From contig NZ_BCTO01000033.1 in the NCBI RefSeq assembly GCF_001571325.1, positions 1-64,000 of the forward strand: a stretch of 64,000 nucleotides of DNA, in the 5' to 3' direction. Under the pieces are notes generated by a model. That model had not been told where the DNA came from. It saw only the letters and a program-made list of their open reading frames with translations, and searched no databases. The number at the start of each line of letters is the position of its first letter. Position 1 is the stretch's first letter. Shown here in pieces: positions 33,372-41,944 of the stretch. The DNA comes from Delftia tsuruhatensis NBRC 16741 (GTDB taxonomy: Bacteria; Pseudomonadota; Gammaproteobacteria; Burkholderiales; Burkholderiaceae_C). A program made the translations under genes and the position numbers.

Positions 33372-35227
33372 TGGCGTCGGCCTGGAGCGCGCAAGCCGGC
33401 CATCTGATCGGGCCGTGCGAGGCGCTGGATGAGGAGCTCAAGCGCGTGGCCATGGAGGCCGCGCCCGACGGCATCGTGCTCGTGGATCGCAAGGGCCGCA
33501 TCCTGCTGGCCAATCCCGCCATGCAGGCCATGAGCGGCTATGGCGCCTCCGAGCTGCTGGGCCGTCCGCTGCAGATGCTGCTGCCGCCCGAGGCGCATGC
33601 GGCCCATGGGCCGCAGCTGCAGTCCTACTTCGCCCAGCCCGCGCGCCGGCCCATGGGGCAGGGGCGGGACCTGTGGCTGCTGCGCAAGGACGGCAAGCGC
33701 CTGTCCGTGGACATCGCCCTGGGCCATTCCCCGCACGGCGGGGGCGTGGCCGTGGCCTTTGTGCGCGACCTGTCGCAGCTGCGCCAGATGGAGGCCTGCA
33801 TGCACTACCACGCCACGCACGACACGCTCACCGGCCTGCTCAACCGCTGGCAGTTCGGGTTGCAGCTGGAGCAGGCGATCTCGCAGGCGCAGGCGCAAGT
33901 GGGTTCGGGCTCGGGCACCGGGCCCGCGTCCTTTGCGCTGCTGCTGCTCGACCTCGACAACTTCAAGGCCATCAACGACGGCTATGGCCACGACGTGGGC
34001 GACCAGGTGCTCAAGGAAGTGGCGCGCCGCCTGCAGGCCGCGCTGGGCACTTCGGCCACGCTGGCGCGCATGGGCGGTGACGAGTTCACCGCCGTGCTGC
34101 ATCCCTGCAACGGGCCGAACCTGCGCCGGCGCGTCGACGCGCTGCTGGGCGAGCTGTGCCGGCCCTGCGCCATCGGCCACTACGCGCTGAACTTCGGCGC
34201 CAGCGTGGGCGTGGCCTTCTACCCGCAGGACGCGGGCGATGCGGCCACCCTCATGCGCTATGCCGACATGGCCATGTACGACGCCAAGCAGCGCGGCCGT
34301 GCCTCCTACGCCTGCTATGCCAGCGCCATGGGCGAGGCCATGGCCGAGAAAGTGCTGCTGCACGAACGCCTCAAGCGCGCCCTGGACCGGGGTCTGCTGA
34401 GCCTGCATTTCCAGCCCCAGGTGCAGGTGCTGGGCGGCCAGGTCCAGGGCGTGGAGGCCCTGCTGCGCTGGAACGACGAGCAGATGGGCTGGGTCTCGCC
34501 GGAGCGCTTCGTGCCCGTGGCCGAGTCCACGGGCCTGATCCTCGCGCTGGGCGAATGGGTGATCGATGCGGCCTGCCGCCAGGCCGGCGACTGGCTGCGC
34601 GCAGGCATGCCGCTGCGCGTGGCGGTCAACCTCTCTGCCCAGCAACTGCGCCAGGCCGACCTGCAGCAGCGCCTCATGGGCAGCCTGGCCCGGCATGGCG
34701 TGCCGCCGCACCTGCTGGAGCTGGAAGTCACCGAGTCCGCCGCCATGACCGACCCGCAGCAGGCGCGCGAATTGCTGGGCAGCCTGCTTGCCGCAGGTGT
34801 CTGCGTGGTGCTGGACGATTTCGGCACCGGCTACTCCTCGCTGGCCCACCTGCGCGATCTGCCCGTCTCGCGCGTGAAGATAGACCGCACCTTCATCGGC
34901 CCCATGCTCGACAGCCCGGCCGACGCCAAGATCGTCAAGGCCGTGATCGCGCTGGCCCGCACCCTGGGCCTGCAGGTGGTGGCCGAAGGCGTGGAAACCG
35001 CCGAGCAGCTGCGCCTGCTGCGCATCCTGGACTGCGACGCCTACCAGGGCTGGCTCTTCGCCCGCGCCATGCCGGCGGAGCAGATTCCCGCGCTGATTCA
35101 CAAGCCCGTGGCGACCTTGCTGGCGCAGCAGGAGGAAGAGGCGCTTGAGCATCAAACTGCGGACTGTTGCGATGGGAAGGGAGCGATGGTGAGCAGGGAC
35201 GGCGGTTCTGCCAAACCTGGCGCTTGA
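33368..35227 (+). CDS. PAS-GGDEF-EAL cyclic di-GMP enzyme
   Basis: 619 residues: PAS (about 25-135), GGDEF domain with intact MGGDEF (235-240), and EAL domain with E363 in EALLRW, NLSAQQL near 421, [10 protein letters not shown] from 483, VKID near 504 and EGVET at 540-544. Catalytic residues of both domains look complete, so it may make and break c-di-GMP. No RxxD inhibitory site is seen ahead of GGDEF. It overlaps the chemoreceptor gene (ATGA), so the two are co-translated and may couple redox sensing to the motile/sessile switch. Confidence 0.9.
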   Translation: MMASAWSAQAGHLIGPCEALDEELKRVAMEAAPDGIVLVDRKGRILLANPAMQAMSGYGASELLGRPLQMLLPPEAHAAHGPQLQSYFAQPARRPMGQGRDLWLLRKDGKRLSVDIALGHSPHGGGVAVAFVRDLSQLRQMEACMHYHATHDTLTGLLNRWQFGLQLEQAISQAQAQVGSGSGTGPASFALLLLDLDNFKAINDGYGHDVGDQVLKEVARRLQAALGTSATLARMGGDEFTAVLHPCNGPNLRRRVDALLGELCRPCAIGHYALNFGASVGVAFYPQDAGDAATLMRYADMAMYDAKQRGRASYACYASAMGEAMAEKVLLHERLKRALDRGLLSLHFQPQVQVLGGQVQGVEALLRWNDEQMGWVSPERFVPVAESTGLILALGEWVIDAACRQAGDWLRAGMPLRVAVNLSAQQLRQADLQQRLMGSLARHGVPPHLLELEVTESAAMTDPQQARELLGSLLAAGVCVVLDDFGTGYSSLAHLRDLPVSRVKIDRTFIGPMLDSPADAKIVKAVIALARTLGLQVVAEGVETAEQLRLLRILDCDAYQGWLFARAMPAEQIPALIHKPVATLLAQQEEEALEHQTADCCDGKGAMVSRDGGSAKPGA

Positions 35228-35283
35228 TGTTGCAACAGGTCGGCAAGCCTACCGGTCCGCCCGATCAACCGCCACGCCTCTCG

Positions 35284-35325
35284 CACCCCACCTCCTTCAC
35301 CCCACCTCCCTCACCCCACCCCCAC
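35284..35325. repeat. 14-bp tandem repeat, three copies
   Basis: CACCCCACCTCCTT, CACCCCACCTCCCT and CACCCCACCCCCAC follow one another with exact 14-bp spacing (starts at 35284, 35298, 35312). On the minus strand it encodes the last residues of the FNR-like regulator (GGGVREVG), and the stop codon of that gene lies inside the array. Copy-number change would alter the C-terminus. Confidence 0.7.
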
Positions 35326-36010
35326 TGATCCTCGACAACACCGCAGGCTGCAGCACGCAATGCCATCGATCCGGCCGCTCCAGCGCGCCCAGTTGCACCA
35401 GGCGCACAAGGCTGCGTGCGATGGTTTCGCGCGTGGTGGCCAGCAGGGCGGCCAGTGCACCCTGGCTGGGCAGGCGCACGAGCAGGCTTGACTGCAGCGC
35501 GGCCAGTTGCATCAGGGTGGCGGCCAGCTGGCGCAGCACGCCGGGGATGCGGACGATGTGGGCCCATTCCGCCAGCAGGGCGTTGTTGCAGGTGTAGCTG
35601 GTGGCCAGCGCGCGCACGAAGGCGGCATCGACCAGGCCGCGGCGCGTGATGGTGGCGATATCCACGCAGCAGATGCGCCCCGGGCCCAGGGCCTCGAAGT
35701 GCATGGCCGAGGGCTGCTGCAGCCAGCCCGGGCTGCCCAGCGCGTGGCCGTTGCCGAACAGTGCCACGGGCCGCTGCACGCCGTCGCCGCCACGGCGGAT
35801 AGCCAGGACGAAACCGAGCTTGATCACCTGGAATTCATGGGCAACGCAGCCTTGCGCCTGGAGCTTCTGGCCCTTGGCCAGGCCGCGTTCGCGGATGTGC
35901 GGCAGCCATTGCAGGAAGGCGGGTTCGGGCAGTTGCCCCAGCAGGCAGTGCGACGAACGCATGCATTCGCTGCAGCGTACGGCTGAAGGCGCAAAGGACG
36001 ACGATGGCAT
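35297..36010 (-). CDS. Crp/Fnr family regulator with FNR-type cysteine cluster
   Basis: 237 residues: a cyclic-nucleotide-binding-like sensor domain, a dimerisation helix, and a C-terminal HTH (LLATTRETIARSLVRLVQLGAL) that keeps the E-x-x-x-R contact pattern. The N-terminus has Cys13-x2-Cys16-x5-Cys22 and a further Cys115 (with Cys114). The spacing equals that of the 4Fe-4S ligands Cys20, 23, 29 and 122 of E. coli FNR (93 residues from third to fourth). An oxygen-labile cluster is therefore likely. It lies downstream of, and on the same strand as, an operon of oxygen-dependent lipid enzymes. The start at 36010 puts the Cys motif where it is in FNR. Confidence 0.85.
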   Translation of the reverse strand: MPSSSFAPSAVRCSECMRSSHCLLGQLPEPAFLQWLPHIRERGLAKGQKLQAQGCVAHEFQVIKLGFVLAIRRGGDGVQRPVALFGNGHALGSPGWLQQPSAMHFEALGPGRICCVDIATITRRGLVDAAFVRALATSYTCNNALLAEWAHIVRIPGVLRQLAATLMQLAALQSSLLVRLPSQGALAALLATTRETIARSLVRLVQLGALERPDRWHCVLQPAVLSRISGGGVREVG

Positions 36011-36134
36011 GGCACGGACGGTTCGAAGGCGCCGCAAGCCAGGGCAGGAGGCGCCCTGGCGCTGGCAGGGACCCGGGCGTGCGGCCAGGGCGAAGCCGTG
36101 CAGGCTAGCGGGCCCTGCGGCTGAATGCAACGTG

Positions 36135-36193
36135 ATGTAACCGTTTTCGCGCCAGATGGCGTCAATCCGCCGCTGTTCCTTGACCTGGGTCAG
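36135..36193 (-). promoter_or_regulatory. Possible promoter and FNR-like box for the regulator gene
   Basis: On the minus strand TTGACG (36160-36165) and TTACAT (36135-36140) with 19-bp spacing could be a promoter. About 60 bp upstream of the implied start, CTGAC-CCAG-GTCAA (36180-36193) resembles the Crp/FNR half-site pair TTGAC-N4-GTCAA. It overlaps the last codon of the preceding gene. This would let the regulator be transcribed and autoregulated separately from the operon. Confidence 0.35.
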
Positions 36194-37167
36194 ACGGCTG
36201 CCGTGCTGCTGGCGCTGCTGGCATGGTCGGCACCGCTGGCCGTTTCGCTGCCGTGGGCGCGGGCGGCTTCGCGCATGCGTGCCAGCTCGCGTGCGGGCAG
36301 GGGGATGTCGCCGCTGGCGACCTTCATCAGCAGGCAGTGCAGCATTTCGGTGGACAGTCCGTGCAGCACCAGGCGGTGGCCGGCGCGCAGGGTGGACAGG
36401 GGCACCAGCGGGTGCTTGTTGTTGAGCATGACCAGGTGCTCGGGCGAGGCGAGGATCTTGGCCGCATAGATGGCCACGGTCTCGTCCAGCTGCAGCGAGT
36501 TGCTGGCGCGCCAGAAGTCGTTGTCGGTCAGCAGCAGCTGGTAGACGGGCGTGTAGACCTCGATGGCGCTTTGCAGGTCCAGCAGGTTCAGGCGCCCGCG
36601 CGGCATGTCCTCCAGGCGCAGGGGCGGGTTGCGCAGCATGGAGAAGTCGGGCTCGGCCACGGGCTGCAGTTCCTGGCCTGCGGCGCGCAGCGCGTTGTTC
36701 AGGCGGATGACGAAGTTGAACAGGTTCAGGTCGTGCCTGAGGAACAGGTCGTCCTTGATGTCGTCGATGCTGCCTGGCTCCAGCGGTGTGGTGGACACGG
36801 GCGTGGGCGCATTGGCCGCGACAAAGGCCAGGATCTGCGAGCCCAGGTGGAAATGGCGCAGGATGAGCCAGTTGGCCTCGGGCGAGACGAAGCGGTTCAT
36901 GCTGAAGGCCAGCAGCCGGTGCAGCAGCCTGGAGTGCGCCCAGTTGCGCGGCAGCAGCACCTTGAGGATCTGGATGAGCACGATGCTGGTGCGTGCCAGC
37001 GGCCGCAGGAAGGGCAGCAGGTACTGGCGCGAGCCGCTGCTGCAGTCGCGCAGCCAGGCGGCCTTGACGTCGTCGGGCAGCGGCGTGCTTTGGTCCAGGT
37101 ACAGGGCACGCCAGGGGCTGGGGTCGCGCTCGTCGTGGGGCTGGTCGATGAAGTCTGGCGGTGGCAT
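36190..37167 (-). CDS. Uncharacterised protein of the ketosynthase/di-iron oxidase operon
   Basis: 325 residues, not recognised. It looks cytosolic and mostly helical: Pro/Asp-rich start (MPPPDFIDQPHDERDPSPW), a hydrophobic helix near 55-75 (LARTSIVLIQILKVLLP) that could be membrane-associated, the segment NRFVSPEANWLILRHFHLGSQ near 90-110, and a C-terminal LVMLNNKHPLVPLSTLRAGH region. No catalytic motif stands out. Its start overlaps the stop of the ketosynthase fusion by one base (TGATG), so it is almost certainly part of the same pathway. It may be a scaffold, acyl-carrier or membrane adaptor for the two membrane oxygenases. Confidence 0.75.
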   Translation of the reverse strand: MPPPDFIDQPHDERDPSPWRALYLDQSTPLPDDVKAAWLRDCSSGSRQYLLPFLRPLARTSIVLIQILKVLLPRNWAHSRLLHRLLAFSMNRFVSPEANWLILRHFHLGSQILAFVAANAPTPVSTTPLEPGSIDDIKDDLFLRHDLNLFNFVIRLNNALRAAGQELQPVAEPDFSMLRNPPLRLEDMPRGRLNLLDLQSAIEVYTPVYQLLLTDNDFWRASNSLQLDETVAIYAAKILASPEHLVMLNNKHPLVPLSTLRAGHRLVLHGLSTEMLHCLLMKVASGDIPLPARELARMREAARAHGSETASGADHASSASSTAAV

Positions 37168-39128
37168 CAGTGCTCCTCGGTCAGGACATGCTCGAACTGC
37201 ATCAGGTACAGCGCCGCCGTGTGGCGCGCGGTGCGCACGATGGCCTGCGCCGCCGTGCCCCCGGTGCCGTCTGTGCCGTCTGTGCCGTCCAGCGCCATCA
37301 CCATCTGCACGGCCATGAGCCAGCGCTCCAGGTGGTGTTCGTCGTTGGCGCCGTGGTATTCCAGGAAGCGGAAGGCATCGGGCGGCAGCGGCAGGCTGGC
37401 GCGCAGCAGCGGCAGCAGGCTGGGCACGATGCGCTGGCCCGTGCCTTCGATGATGTAGATGGCGCCCAGCAGGCCCACGGGATTGGGCGTGGCGGCCAGG
37501 CCGTGCAGGTAGGCGTTGAGCGCCTCGCCGCCGGGGTTGCGGCGCAGGCGGGTGAGGTCGGTCTCGGTGCCGCCGGCCTTCAGGTAGTCCTCGTGCAGGA
37601 TGCGGAAGTCGTTCTGCTCCTCGCCCGCATGCACGTCGATCAGCGCAGCCAGCGCCGCGTGCTCGCCGGTCAGCGAGGCCGCGCCCTCGCGCATCCACAG
37701 GCTGCCCTCGCGCACCTGGGGAACCCAGTGGCTCATCCAGCGCACGTAGTCCGCCGTCTGCAGCCTGCCTGTGCGTATGCGCTGCAGCAGCGGCGTGCGC
37801 CACACGCGCGAGCGGTAGTCCTGCCAGAGGCTGGCCAGCTCGGTCAGCAGCGGCGCGAGCGTGGCCGGGGCCTGGTTCGGGTCGTGGGGCGGGGCGATGG
37901 TGGAGACATCGGGCAGCAGGTCCGGGGCAGCGGGAGCTTCGGCGGTGGCACTGCGCGCTGTGGCCTTGGCCGGGGTGGCGGTGGGCGCCTGGGCCGCATC
38001 CTCCACTTCCAGCAGCATGTAGCCGGCCGTGAAGCGGCCCGATTCGGGAATGAAGCACAGCACGGTGTCGCCGTGCTTCAGGCGTGCCGATTCCGTGCGC
38101 AGGAACTCGGACAGCATCACGAAGATGGAGGCCGCGCCCGTGTTGCCGCGCCAGGCCAGGTTGCTCCACCAGCGTTCGCGCGGGATGCCGAGCTGGGCCT
38201 TTCCCAGCAACTCGTCCACCACGGGGATGAAGCGCTCCGACGAGTAGTGGCACAGGAAGTGGTCTATGCCGCGCCCGGGCACCCAGCCCGTGTGCGCCAG
38301 GTGGGCGTATTCGTGGATGCAGACATCGAACAGGTGCGGCAGCAGGCGGATGTCCTGGCGCAGCGACAGCGCGCCTGCGGCCTCGGCCTCGCCCCAGGCG
38401 GCAAAGTCCAGGTGGCTGGTGGCGCGGTCGGGCGTCAGGCCCAGCTGCATGCAGACCGGGTAGTCGCCCGCAAAGCTGCGCAGGTGCGTCCAGCGCAGCT
38501 TCAGGCGCAGGCCGGGCGCCTGGGGCAGGGCCTGCGGGCCGCCCAGCAGCACGGCGCCTGCGCCATCGGACAGCATCCAGCGCAGGAAGTGGGCGTCGAA
38601 ATCCGTGTTGTATCCCTGGGCCGCGAAGCGCGAGCGCTTGAACAGGCGCGAGGGCATTTCGCTGGCCACGGCCAGGGCCAGCGAGTCGGGCGCGCGGTCC
38701 ACGGCCTGGGCCGCTGCCTGCAGCGCGCCCACGCTGGCGGCGCAGACGCCGTGCACGGACAGGGTCTCCATGGGCGGCGCAGCCATCTCGCCCTGGATCA
38801 TGCTGGCAAAGCCGGGCATGAGCGCATCGCCGCCCGAGGAACCGCTGGCCAGGAAGCCCACATCGCCCAGCGCGCGCCCGGCCTGCGCCAGGCAGTCCTG
38901 GATGGCCTGGGCGGCCATGGCCGTGTTGCTGTGCACGGTGCGGCCTTCGGCGTCGATGGCGTAGTGGCGCTGGACAATGCCGTTCTCGGCCAGGATGCGG
39001 CGCTTGAGGCGCTCGGACAGGCGGTTGAGCGGCGCCACGTAGGCATCCATGCCTGCGTTGTCCACGGGTTCACCGGGCAGGAACATGCCTGCGGCATGCA
39101 GATAGACGTTGGAATAGGCGACGGGCAT
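37167..39128 (-). CDS. Ketosynthase III (FabH-like) fused to heme-oxygenase-like di-iron oxidase
   Basis: 653 residues in two parts. Residues 1-375 are a FabH-type beta-ketoacyl synthase III with the complete triad: Cys129 (SVHGVCAASVG), His294 (HFLCHYSSE) and Asn329 (GNTGAASIF). An Ala/Pro/Thr linker (about 377-420) follows. Residues 425-640 match the iron-containing redox (heme-oxygenase-like, UndA-type) fold, with candidate metal ligands Glu474, His500, Glu503, Glu561, His592, Asp596 and His598/599. The first half would condense acyl thioesters without an elongating ACP synthase; the second would use O2 on the product or on a fatty acid. 15 bp separate it from the desaturase gene and it is coupled to the gene downstream. 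Confidence 0.85.
   Translation of the reverse strand: MPVAYSNVYLHAAGMFLPGEPVDNAGMDAYVAPLNRLSERLKRRILAENGIVQRHYAIDAEGRTVHSNTAMAAQAIQDCLAQAGRALGDVGFLASGSSGGDALMPGFASMIQGEMAAPPMETLSVHGVCAASVGALQAAAQAVDRAPDSLALAVASEMPSRLFKRSRFAAQGYNTDFDAHFLRWMLSDGAGAVLLGGPQALPQAPGLRLKLRWTHLRSFAGDYPVCMQLGLTPDRATSHLDFAAWGEAEAAGALSLRQDIRLLPHLFDVCIHEYAHLAHTGWVPGRGIDHFLCHYSSERFIPVVDELLGKAQLGIPRERWWSNLAWRGNTGAASIFVMLSEFLRTESARLKHGDTVLCFIPESGRFTAGYMLLEVEDAAQAPTATPAKATARSATAEAPAAPDLLPDVSTIAPPHDPNQAPATLAPLLTELASLWQDYRSRVWRTPLLQRIRTGRLQTADYVRWMSHWVPQVREGSLWMREGAASLTGEHAALAALIDVHAGEEQNDFRILHEDYLKAGGTETDLTRLRRNPGGEALNAYLHGLAATPNPVGLLGAIYIIEGTGQRIVPSLLPLLRASLPLPPDAFRFLEYHGANDEHHLERWLMAVQMVMALDGTDGTDGTGGTAAQAIVRTARHTAALYLMQFEHVLTEEH
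37264..37290. repeat. 9-bp tandem repeat within the oxidase domain
   Basis: Three in-frame copies of GTGCCGTCT (the last ending C) encode an Asp-Gly-Thr repeat (residues about 614-622 of the fusion protein) in a loop after the last core helix. The unit is a multiple of three, so copy-number change would keep the frame. Confidence 0.6.
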
Positions 39129-39143
39129 GGGTTCTGGGACGTA

Positions 39144-40079
39144 TCAGTCGTATGTTCCGGGAGGCATGTGCGCGCGCGTGCGCGCCGGCGGCCAGACCGT
39201 GCCGAGCACGAAGACGCGGGCCATGTAGGGTAGCAGTCCGCCTTCGTTGAGCGCGGGGGCCACGCGCTGGCGATAGTGCAGGTCGTGCAAGCGCGTGAGC
39301 TCGGACCAGTGGGCCTGGGGCTGCTCGTGGTGGGCCGTGTGCAGGCCGATGTTGAACAGCAGCGGATTGACCCAGCCCTCGAAGTTGCGCGCGTAGTTCA
39401 GTGGCGTGGCGCTGTCCAGCCGCTGGCCGCGCGTCAGTGGCCGGCCATCGGCATGGGCGTGCTGCAGGTAGTTGGTGGCCAGCAGCCAGTGCAGGCCATG
39501 CAGCTGGGGAACGATCACCAGCAGCAAGGCCTTTTGCCAATCCAGCGACAGCAGCAGCGCCCAACTGCCCAGCCACAGCAGGTACTGGCCCATGCAGTAG
39601 CGAAAGGCGCCGGGCCAATGCCGCCGCAGCTGGCCCAGCCAGCGCAGGAACAGCGGGTACAGCACCCAGCCGGCCTGCAGCGGGTGGAGCAGGTAGCCCA
39701 GCAGATGGTTGTGGTCGCCGCCGAAGCGGTAGGTGCGTGCCATGTCGCGCGGGCCGTGGCGGAAGCGGTGGTGGTTGGCCACATGGGCGGGCCAGAACAC
39801 AAAGGTCGGGTGGCCTTGCAGCAGGGTCAGCCAGTAGTCGGTGAAGCGGTTGGCCCAGCGCCCGCGCCACATGCGCAAATGCGTGTGGTTGTGGTGGATG
39901 ACGCCCACGCCCAGCGTGAGGAACAGCTCGATCCCGTAGAGCCACAGGTTCCAGCCGTGCTGCCACTGCCACCACACGATCAGCGGCAGCGCCACCAGAT
40001 AGGCCAGCGACTGCAGGTCGCGCCCGTGGCGCAGCCGGGGCAGCCATGGCTGGACGTGGCGAGCAGGCGGCCGGCTCAT
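39144..40079 (-). CDS. Membrane fatty acid desaturase
   Basis: 311-residue integral membrane protein with the three histidine clusters of di-iron desaturases: HHNHTH (about 62-67), HVANHHRFRH (about 98-107) and HTAHH (about 253-257). Four membrane-spanning segments are recognisable. Enzymes of this group remove hydrogens from or hydroxylate acyl chains in an O2-dependent reaction. Start overlaps the stop of the hydroxylase gene upstream by 4 bp. The substrate is presumably the acyl chain used or made by the ketosynthase fusion. Confidence 0.85.
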   Translation of the reverse strand: MSRPPARHVQPWLPRLRHGRDLQSLAYLVALPLIVWWQWQHGWNLWLYGIELFLTLGVGVIHHNHTHLRMWRGRWANRFTDYWLTLLQGHPTFVFWPAHVANHHRFRHGPRDMARTYRFGGDHNHLLGYLLHPLQAGWVLYPLFLRWLGQLRRHWPGAFRYCMGQYLLWLGSWALLLSLDWQKALLLVIVPQLHGLHWLLATNYLQHAHADGRPLTRGQRLDSATPLNYARNFEGWVNPLLFNIGLHTAHHEQPQAHWSELTRLHDLHYRQRVAPALNEGGLLPYMARVFVLGTVWPPARTRAHMPPGTYD

Positions 40080-40822
40080 TCCGTCCTGGGCCGGGCCGTG
40101 GCGGGCAGTGCCACGCGCGTGCGCATCAGCCGGTCCATGAAGGCCAGCGCAAAGCCGTAGTTGCCATTGGGCCGGGCATGGTGCAGATGGTGGCGCCGGC
40201 TGGCGGCCAGCGCATGCGTGTCGGACACCCTGGGAAAGAAGTCGTAGTTGGAGTGGCCTATGACGTTCAGCAGCAGGCTGAGCACGGGCACCGAGGCCAG
40301 CGACCAGAAACTGAAGTCATGCACCACCATGGGCAACAGGATGACGTTGCCCAGCATCAGCGCCTCGATGGGATGGAAGCTGTAGGTGGACCACGGCGTG
40401 GTGACGATGGAGCGGTGGTGGTCGCCATGAAAGCGCCCCAGCAGCCGCGTGTGCAGCAGGCGGTGGTTGATCCAGAAATGCACATCGTTCCAGATCAGCA
40501 GCACCACGACTTCGATGGCAATGCGCCAGGGGCCTGCATCGGGCTCCAGCCGCGCCCACCCCAATTGCAGAAGGCCCCAGGGCACGATCATGCCGATGCC
40601 GAAGATCAGCACCGAATGCAGCGACTGGCGCCATTCGCGCTGCAACTGGTCGGGCTTGAGCGGGCGCGTGTCCAGCACGCGGCCCACGCCGCGCCGCTGC
40701 AGCCAGCGCGTGAGCGCCGACATGCCCCAGCCACCGGCCAGGTAGAGCACGCCAAAGAAGGCCAGGCCCCAGGCCATGACCTGCCAGGCGTTGAGTTCGG
40801 TAAAGGCTTGGGCTGCGGTCAT
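40076..40822 (-). CDS. Sterol desaturase/fatty acid hydroxylase family protein
   Basis: 248-residue membrane protein with the eight-histidine di-iron signature of the family: HFWINHRLLH near 115-124, FHGDHH near 130-135, and HHLHHARPNGNYGF near 208-221, plus GHSNYDF between. It would hydroxylate or desaturate a lipid using O2. First gene of the hydroxylase-desaturase-ketosynthase/oxidase-unknown operon, starting 33 bp after the stop of a Bug receptor gene on the same strand, with no terminator seen between them. Confidence 0.86.
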   Translation of the reverse strand: MTAAQAFTELNAWQVMAWGLAFFGVLYLAGGWGMSALTRWLQRRGVGRVLDTRPLKPDQLQREWRQSLHSVLIFGIGMIVPWGLLQLGWARLEPDAGPWRIAIEVVVLLIWNDVHFWINHRLLHTRLLGRFHGDHHRSIVTTPWSTYSFHPIEALMLGNVILLPMVVHDFSFWSLASVPVLSLLLNVIGHSNYDFFPRVSDTHALAASRRHHLHHARPNGNYGFALAFMDRLMRTRVALPATARPRTE

Positions 40823-40855
40823 GGGGGTGTCAAAGAGGGCACGTCACTGGGCGCA

Positions 40856-41848
40856 TCATTGTGCGCGTATGCCCTGTTCGCGGATGATGCGGCCCAGCGT
40901 CGCCACGTCCTGGCGCATGCGCAGGGCCAGGCCTTCGGGCGAGCTGCCCACGGCCTGCCAGCCCTGGGCGGCCAGGCGCGCGCGCATCTCGGGCGAGCGC
41001 ACGATCTCGCTCACGGCCTCGGCCAGCTTGTGCACATGGGCGGCGGGCATGGCCTTGGGCGCCGCCACGGCGTTCCAGATCTCCAGGTCGAAATCGCCCA
41101 CGCCCAGCTCCTTGAGGCTGGGCAGGCCCGGCGCCAGCGGGCTGCGCGCGGCCGAGGTCACGGCCACGCCGCGCAGCTTGCCGGCCTGGACCTGGGCCAT
41201 GGCCAGCGCGGGCGGCAGCATGGACAGCTGCAGGTCGCCGCCCTGGATGGCGTTGAACACCTGCGGGTAGCCGGGATAGGGAATGTGCTCGGGCCTGAGC
41301 GCGGAGCGGCTCTTGAGCAGCTCCATGCCCAGGTGGCCCACGGTGCCCACGCCGGGCGAGCCGTAGCTCCAGCGGCTGCCGGCCTGGGCAGCGGCCTCCA
41401 GGAAGGCCCGGCCCTCGGGCGCGCCGGCCGGCGCCACCAGCACCAGGGGTGCCACGCCGATCAGGCTGACGGGCTGCAGGTCCTTGACGGGGTCGTAGCG
41501 CACGGCGGGGTTGAGCAGGCGGGCAATCGTCAGGTTGCCGTTGATCATCACGCTGAAGGTATGGCCATCGCGCGCACGGGCCACCTGCTCGCCTGCAATG
41601 TTGCCGCCTGCTCCCACCTTGTTCTCGACGATGACGGGCTGGCCCAGGCGCTTTTCCAGCGGCTCGGCCAGTGCGCGCGCCGTGAGGTCCGGGGAAGATC
41701 CTGCGGGAAAGCCGACGATCAGGTGCAGCGGCTTGCTGGGCCAGTTGTCGCCCGCCACGGCAGCGCAAGGCAGCAGGGCCGAAGCCAGGGCGGTGGCCAA
41801 GGCATTGGCGAAGAGGCGGCGTAGTGGCGAGATGGCGCGGGCGGGCAT
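40856..41848 (-). CDS. Bug-family tripartite tricarboxylate transporter receptor
   Basis: 330 residues. A signal peptide (about 1-32) is followed by a periplasmic TctC/Bug domain: WPSKPLHLIVGFPAGSSPDLTAR, the GAGGNIAGEQVA ligand loop, and the typical YPGYPQVFNAIQGGDLQLSM block. Bug receptors bind carboxylates such as citrate or phthalate; most genomes of the group have dozens, many without transporter partners, as here. It lies between rpoH and the lipid operon. Its relation to either is unclear. Confidence 0.88.
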   Translation of the reverse strand: MPARAISPLRRLFANALATALASALLPCAAVAGDNWPSKPLHLIVGFPAGSSPDLTARALAEPLEKRLGQPVIVENKVGAGGNIAGEQVARARDGHTFSVMINGNLTIARLLNPAVRYDPVKDLQPVSLIGVAPLVLVAPAGAPEGRAFLEAAAQAGSRWSYGSPGVGTVGHLGMELLKSRSALRPEHIPYPGYPQVFNAIQGGDLQLSMLPPALAMAQVQAGKLRGVAVTSAARSPLAPGLPSLKELGVGDFDLEIWNAVAAPKAMPAAHVHKLAEAVSEIVRSPEMRARLAAQGWQAVGSSPEGLALRMRQDVATLGRIIREQGIRAQ

Positions 41849-41878
41849 GGGTGCGTGGGGGCCGCAAAGGCCGCGGGC

Positions 41879-41907
41879 AATAAAAAACCCGGAGATTATC
41901 CGGGTTT
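41879..41907 (-). terminator. Intrinsic terminator of rpoH
   Basis: On the minus strand AAACCCGG-ATAATCT-CCGGGTTTTTTATT: an 8-bp stem and a run of six T, 38 bp after the rpoH stop. Confidence 0.88.
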
Positions 41908-41944
41908 GTCTTGAAGCAGCCTGTCAGCCCAGGCCGTCAGGCCA

